Assembly: GCF_030285365.1 (NCBI RefSeq)
Contig: NZ_JASVDS010000009.1
Location: 1 to 64,000 of the forward strand
Direction of reading: 5' to 3'
Source: Roseateles subflavus
GTDB taxonomy: Bacteria; Pseudomonadota; Gammaproteobacteria; Burkholderiales; Burkholderiaceae_C
DNA length: 64,000 nucleotides
The first letter of the stretch is position 1, and each line of letters starts with the position of its first letter. The notes beneath the pieces are model-generated. The model ran no database searches. It was not told the DNA's origin and saw only the letters and a list, made by a program, of their open reading frames with translations. This document shows, piece after piece, positions 63,191 to 64,000 of the stretch. Both the position numbers and the translations under genes were made by a program.

Positions 63191-64000
63191 GCCCTTGCCT
63201 GCCCCTGGCTTCCTGGCCCGCCTGGTCCCGGTGGACGCCCGTCGTCCGTATCCTGCGGGCCTGCCTGGCTGCCGCGCTGCCCTGGGTCGCCCTGTGGGCG
63301 CTGCTCACCGCCGGACCGGCCCGCGCGCAATGCGGCCCGCTGCCCACCACGAATGCGATCACCGCCGGCAGCGGCGGCAACCTCAACCTGGCCACGGATT
63401 TCATCGTCAACGGCAACCTCACGAGCGGCAGCGGCCCCAACCTGCCGACCACGGGGGTGCGCAACAGCAACGCGACGACCTTCCCCTCGCCGCAGCCTTC
63501 GGCCTTTCCCAGCTTCAGCGCCAGCACCAACGTCAACAGCGGCCCGGTGGCAGCCGGCACCTACAACAAGGTCACCCTCTCGGGCACCCAGAGCTTCAGC
63601 GGCGGAACCTACTACATCAACAACGTGGTCCTGAACGCCGGCTCGACCATCACGCTGGGCAGCGGCACCTACTTCGTCAGCGTGTTCCAGATGCTGGACA
63701 ACGTCACGGTGAACACCAGCGGCGCCGTGCGGCTCTACATCGGCAGTGTCCTCAGTGGCGGCAACTTCGTGAGCGTCAACACGGCCGGCCCCACGGCCAA
63801 TCTGATGGTCACGCTGGCCAACAATGCCAGCGTCAGCTTCTCCAACAGCGCCAACTTCCGCGGCGTGATCTACGGGACGTCGAACAACAACGTCAACATC
63901 AGCAATTTCGCAACCATCACCGGCATGATCGCCGTGACGGGCAGCGTCAGCCTGACCACCGGCTCCAGCATCACCCTCAGCGCGGCGGACCAGGCCGCCA
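63187..64000 (+). CDS. mshQ: MSHA adhesin-like protein MshQ, N-terminal part
   Basis: Open to the right edge; 271 codons are visible. A signal peptide (LAAALPWVALWALLTAGPARA) is followed by QCGPLP and a long Asn/Ser/Thr/Gly-rich part with repeated short beta-strand units (GNLNLATDFIVNGNLTSGSG, ITLGSGTYFVSVFQMLDNVT, VSFSNSANFRGVIYGTSNNN), suggestive of a beta-helix. Position and N-terminus fit MshQ, a large surface protein at the end of msh clusters. The MshQ C-terminal domain is outside the window. Confidence 0.75.
   Translation, partial: MSPCLPLASWPAWSRWTPVVRILRACLAAALPWVALWALLTAGPARAQCGPLPTTNAITAGSGGNLNLATDFIVNGNLTSGSGPNLPTTGVRNSNATTFPSPQPSAFPSFSASTNVNSGPVAAGTYNKVTLSGTQSFSGGTYYINNVVLNAGSTITLGSGTYFVSVFQMLDNVTVNTSGAVRLYIGSVLSGGNFVSVNTAGPTANLMVTLANNASVSFSNSANFRGVIYGTSNNNVNISNFATITGMIAVTGSVSLTTGSSITLSAADQAA

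Overview
The window is GC-rich chromosomal DNA from a betaproteobacterium. Gene content (MshA-type pilus genes, PilZ/tmk/holB/mltG operon, DUF4936 next to ygfZ, ybgC-tolQRA, ribD-ribBA-ribH-nusB, ZTP riboswitch on glyA-nrdR) and codon use point to Burkholderiales, most likely the Leptothrix/Rubrivivax/Roseateles group; this is inference from synteny and family resemblance, not from a search. No rRNA, tRNA, insertion sequence, prophage or CRISPR array was seen.

Layout. 1-4,000: the start of a liv (branched-chain amino acid) ABC permease faces a sensor kinase and a sigma54-type response regulator; the shared upstream region holds a sigma54 -24/-12 box for livH and two GGAATTCC palindromes. 4,000-4,740: lower-GC stretch with no convincing gene. 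4,740-12,600: periplasmic amino-acid binding protein, then a leftward operon mltG-tmk-holB-pilZ-tatD-ankyrin, and the divergent ygfZ-DUF4936 pair. 12,600-25,400: metabolic genes (thioesterase-acetyltransferase fusion, esterase, Fe-alcohol dehydrogenase, isocitrate lyase, TRAP binding protein, pmbA, yjgA-mog, cysE, trmJ, suhB, MobA-like). 25,500-32,800: pdxH, then a leftward TonB receptor/small Cys protein/FtsX-type permease/ATPase locus that looks like a zinc-uptake set missing parts, msrA, and a DUF218 protein. 33,000-38,000: ubiD, a lytic transglycosylase, and riboswitch-glyA-nrdR. 38,000-42,900: type IV minor pilin operon fimT-pilE-pilW-pilX-pilV without pilY1. 43,000-50,700: ribD, ribBA, ribH, nusB, an aminotransferase, ybgC-tolQRA. 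50,600-54,500: a bufferin (copper-binding RiPP) operon bufA-bufB-bufC-doxX running leftward from a divergent ECF sigma/anti-sigma pair. 54,700-64,000: an MSHA-like pilus cluster with two tandem GspE-family ATPases, mshG, mshA, mshC, mshD, mshO, mshP and the start of mshQ.

How the parts work together. Two surface-fibre systems (a type IV minor pilin set and an MSHA-like pilus) lie on either side of envelope housekeeping genes. The bufferin locus sits convergently against tolA where tolB-pal would usually follow, and its sigma/anti-sigma pair has the same arrangement as the known neisserial and caulobacterial bufferin loci. The most interesting points are the elaborated N-termini of BufB and BufC built from 12-bp in-frame repeats, the probable ECF promoter of bufA, the tandem pilus ATPases (the first with four RLG half-motifs of the c-di-GMP-binding MshEN type), and the apparent control of liv by the neighbouring two-component system.
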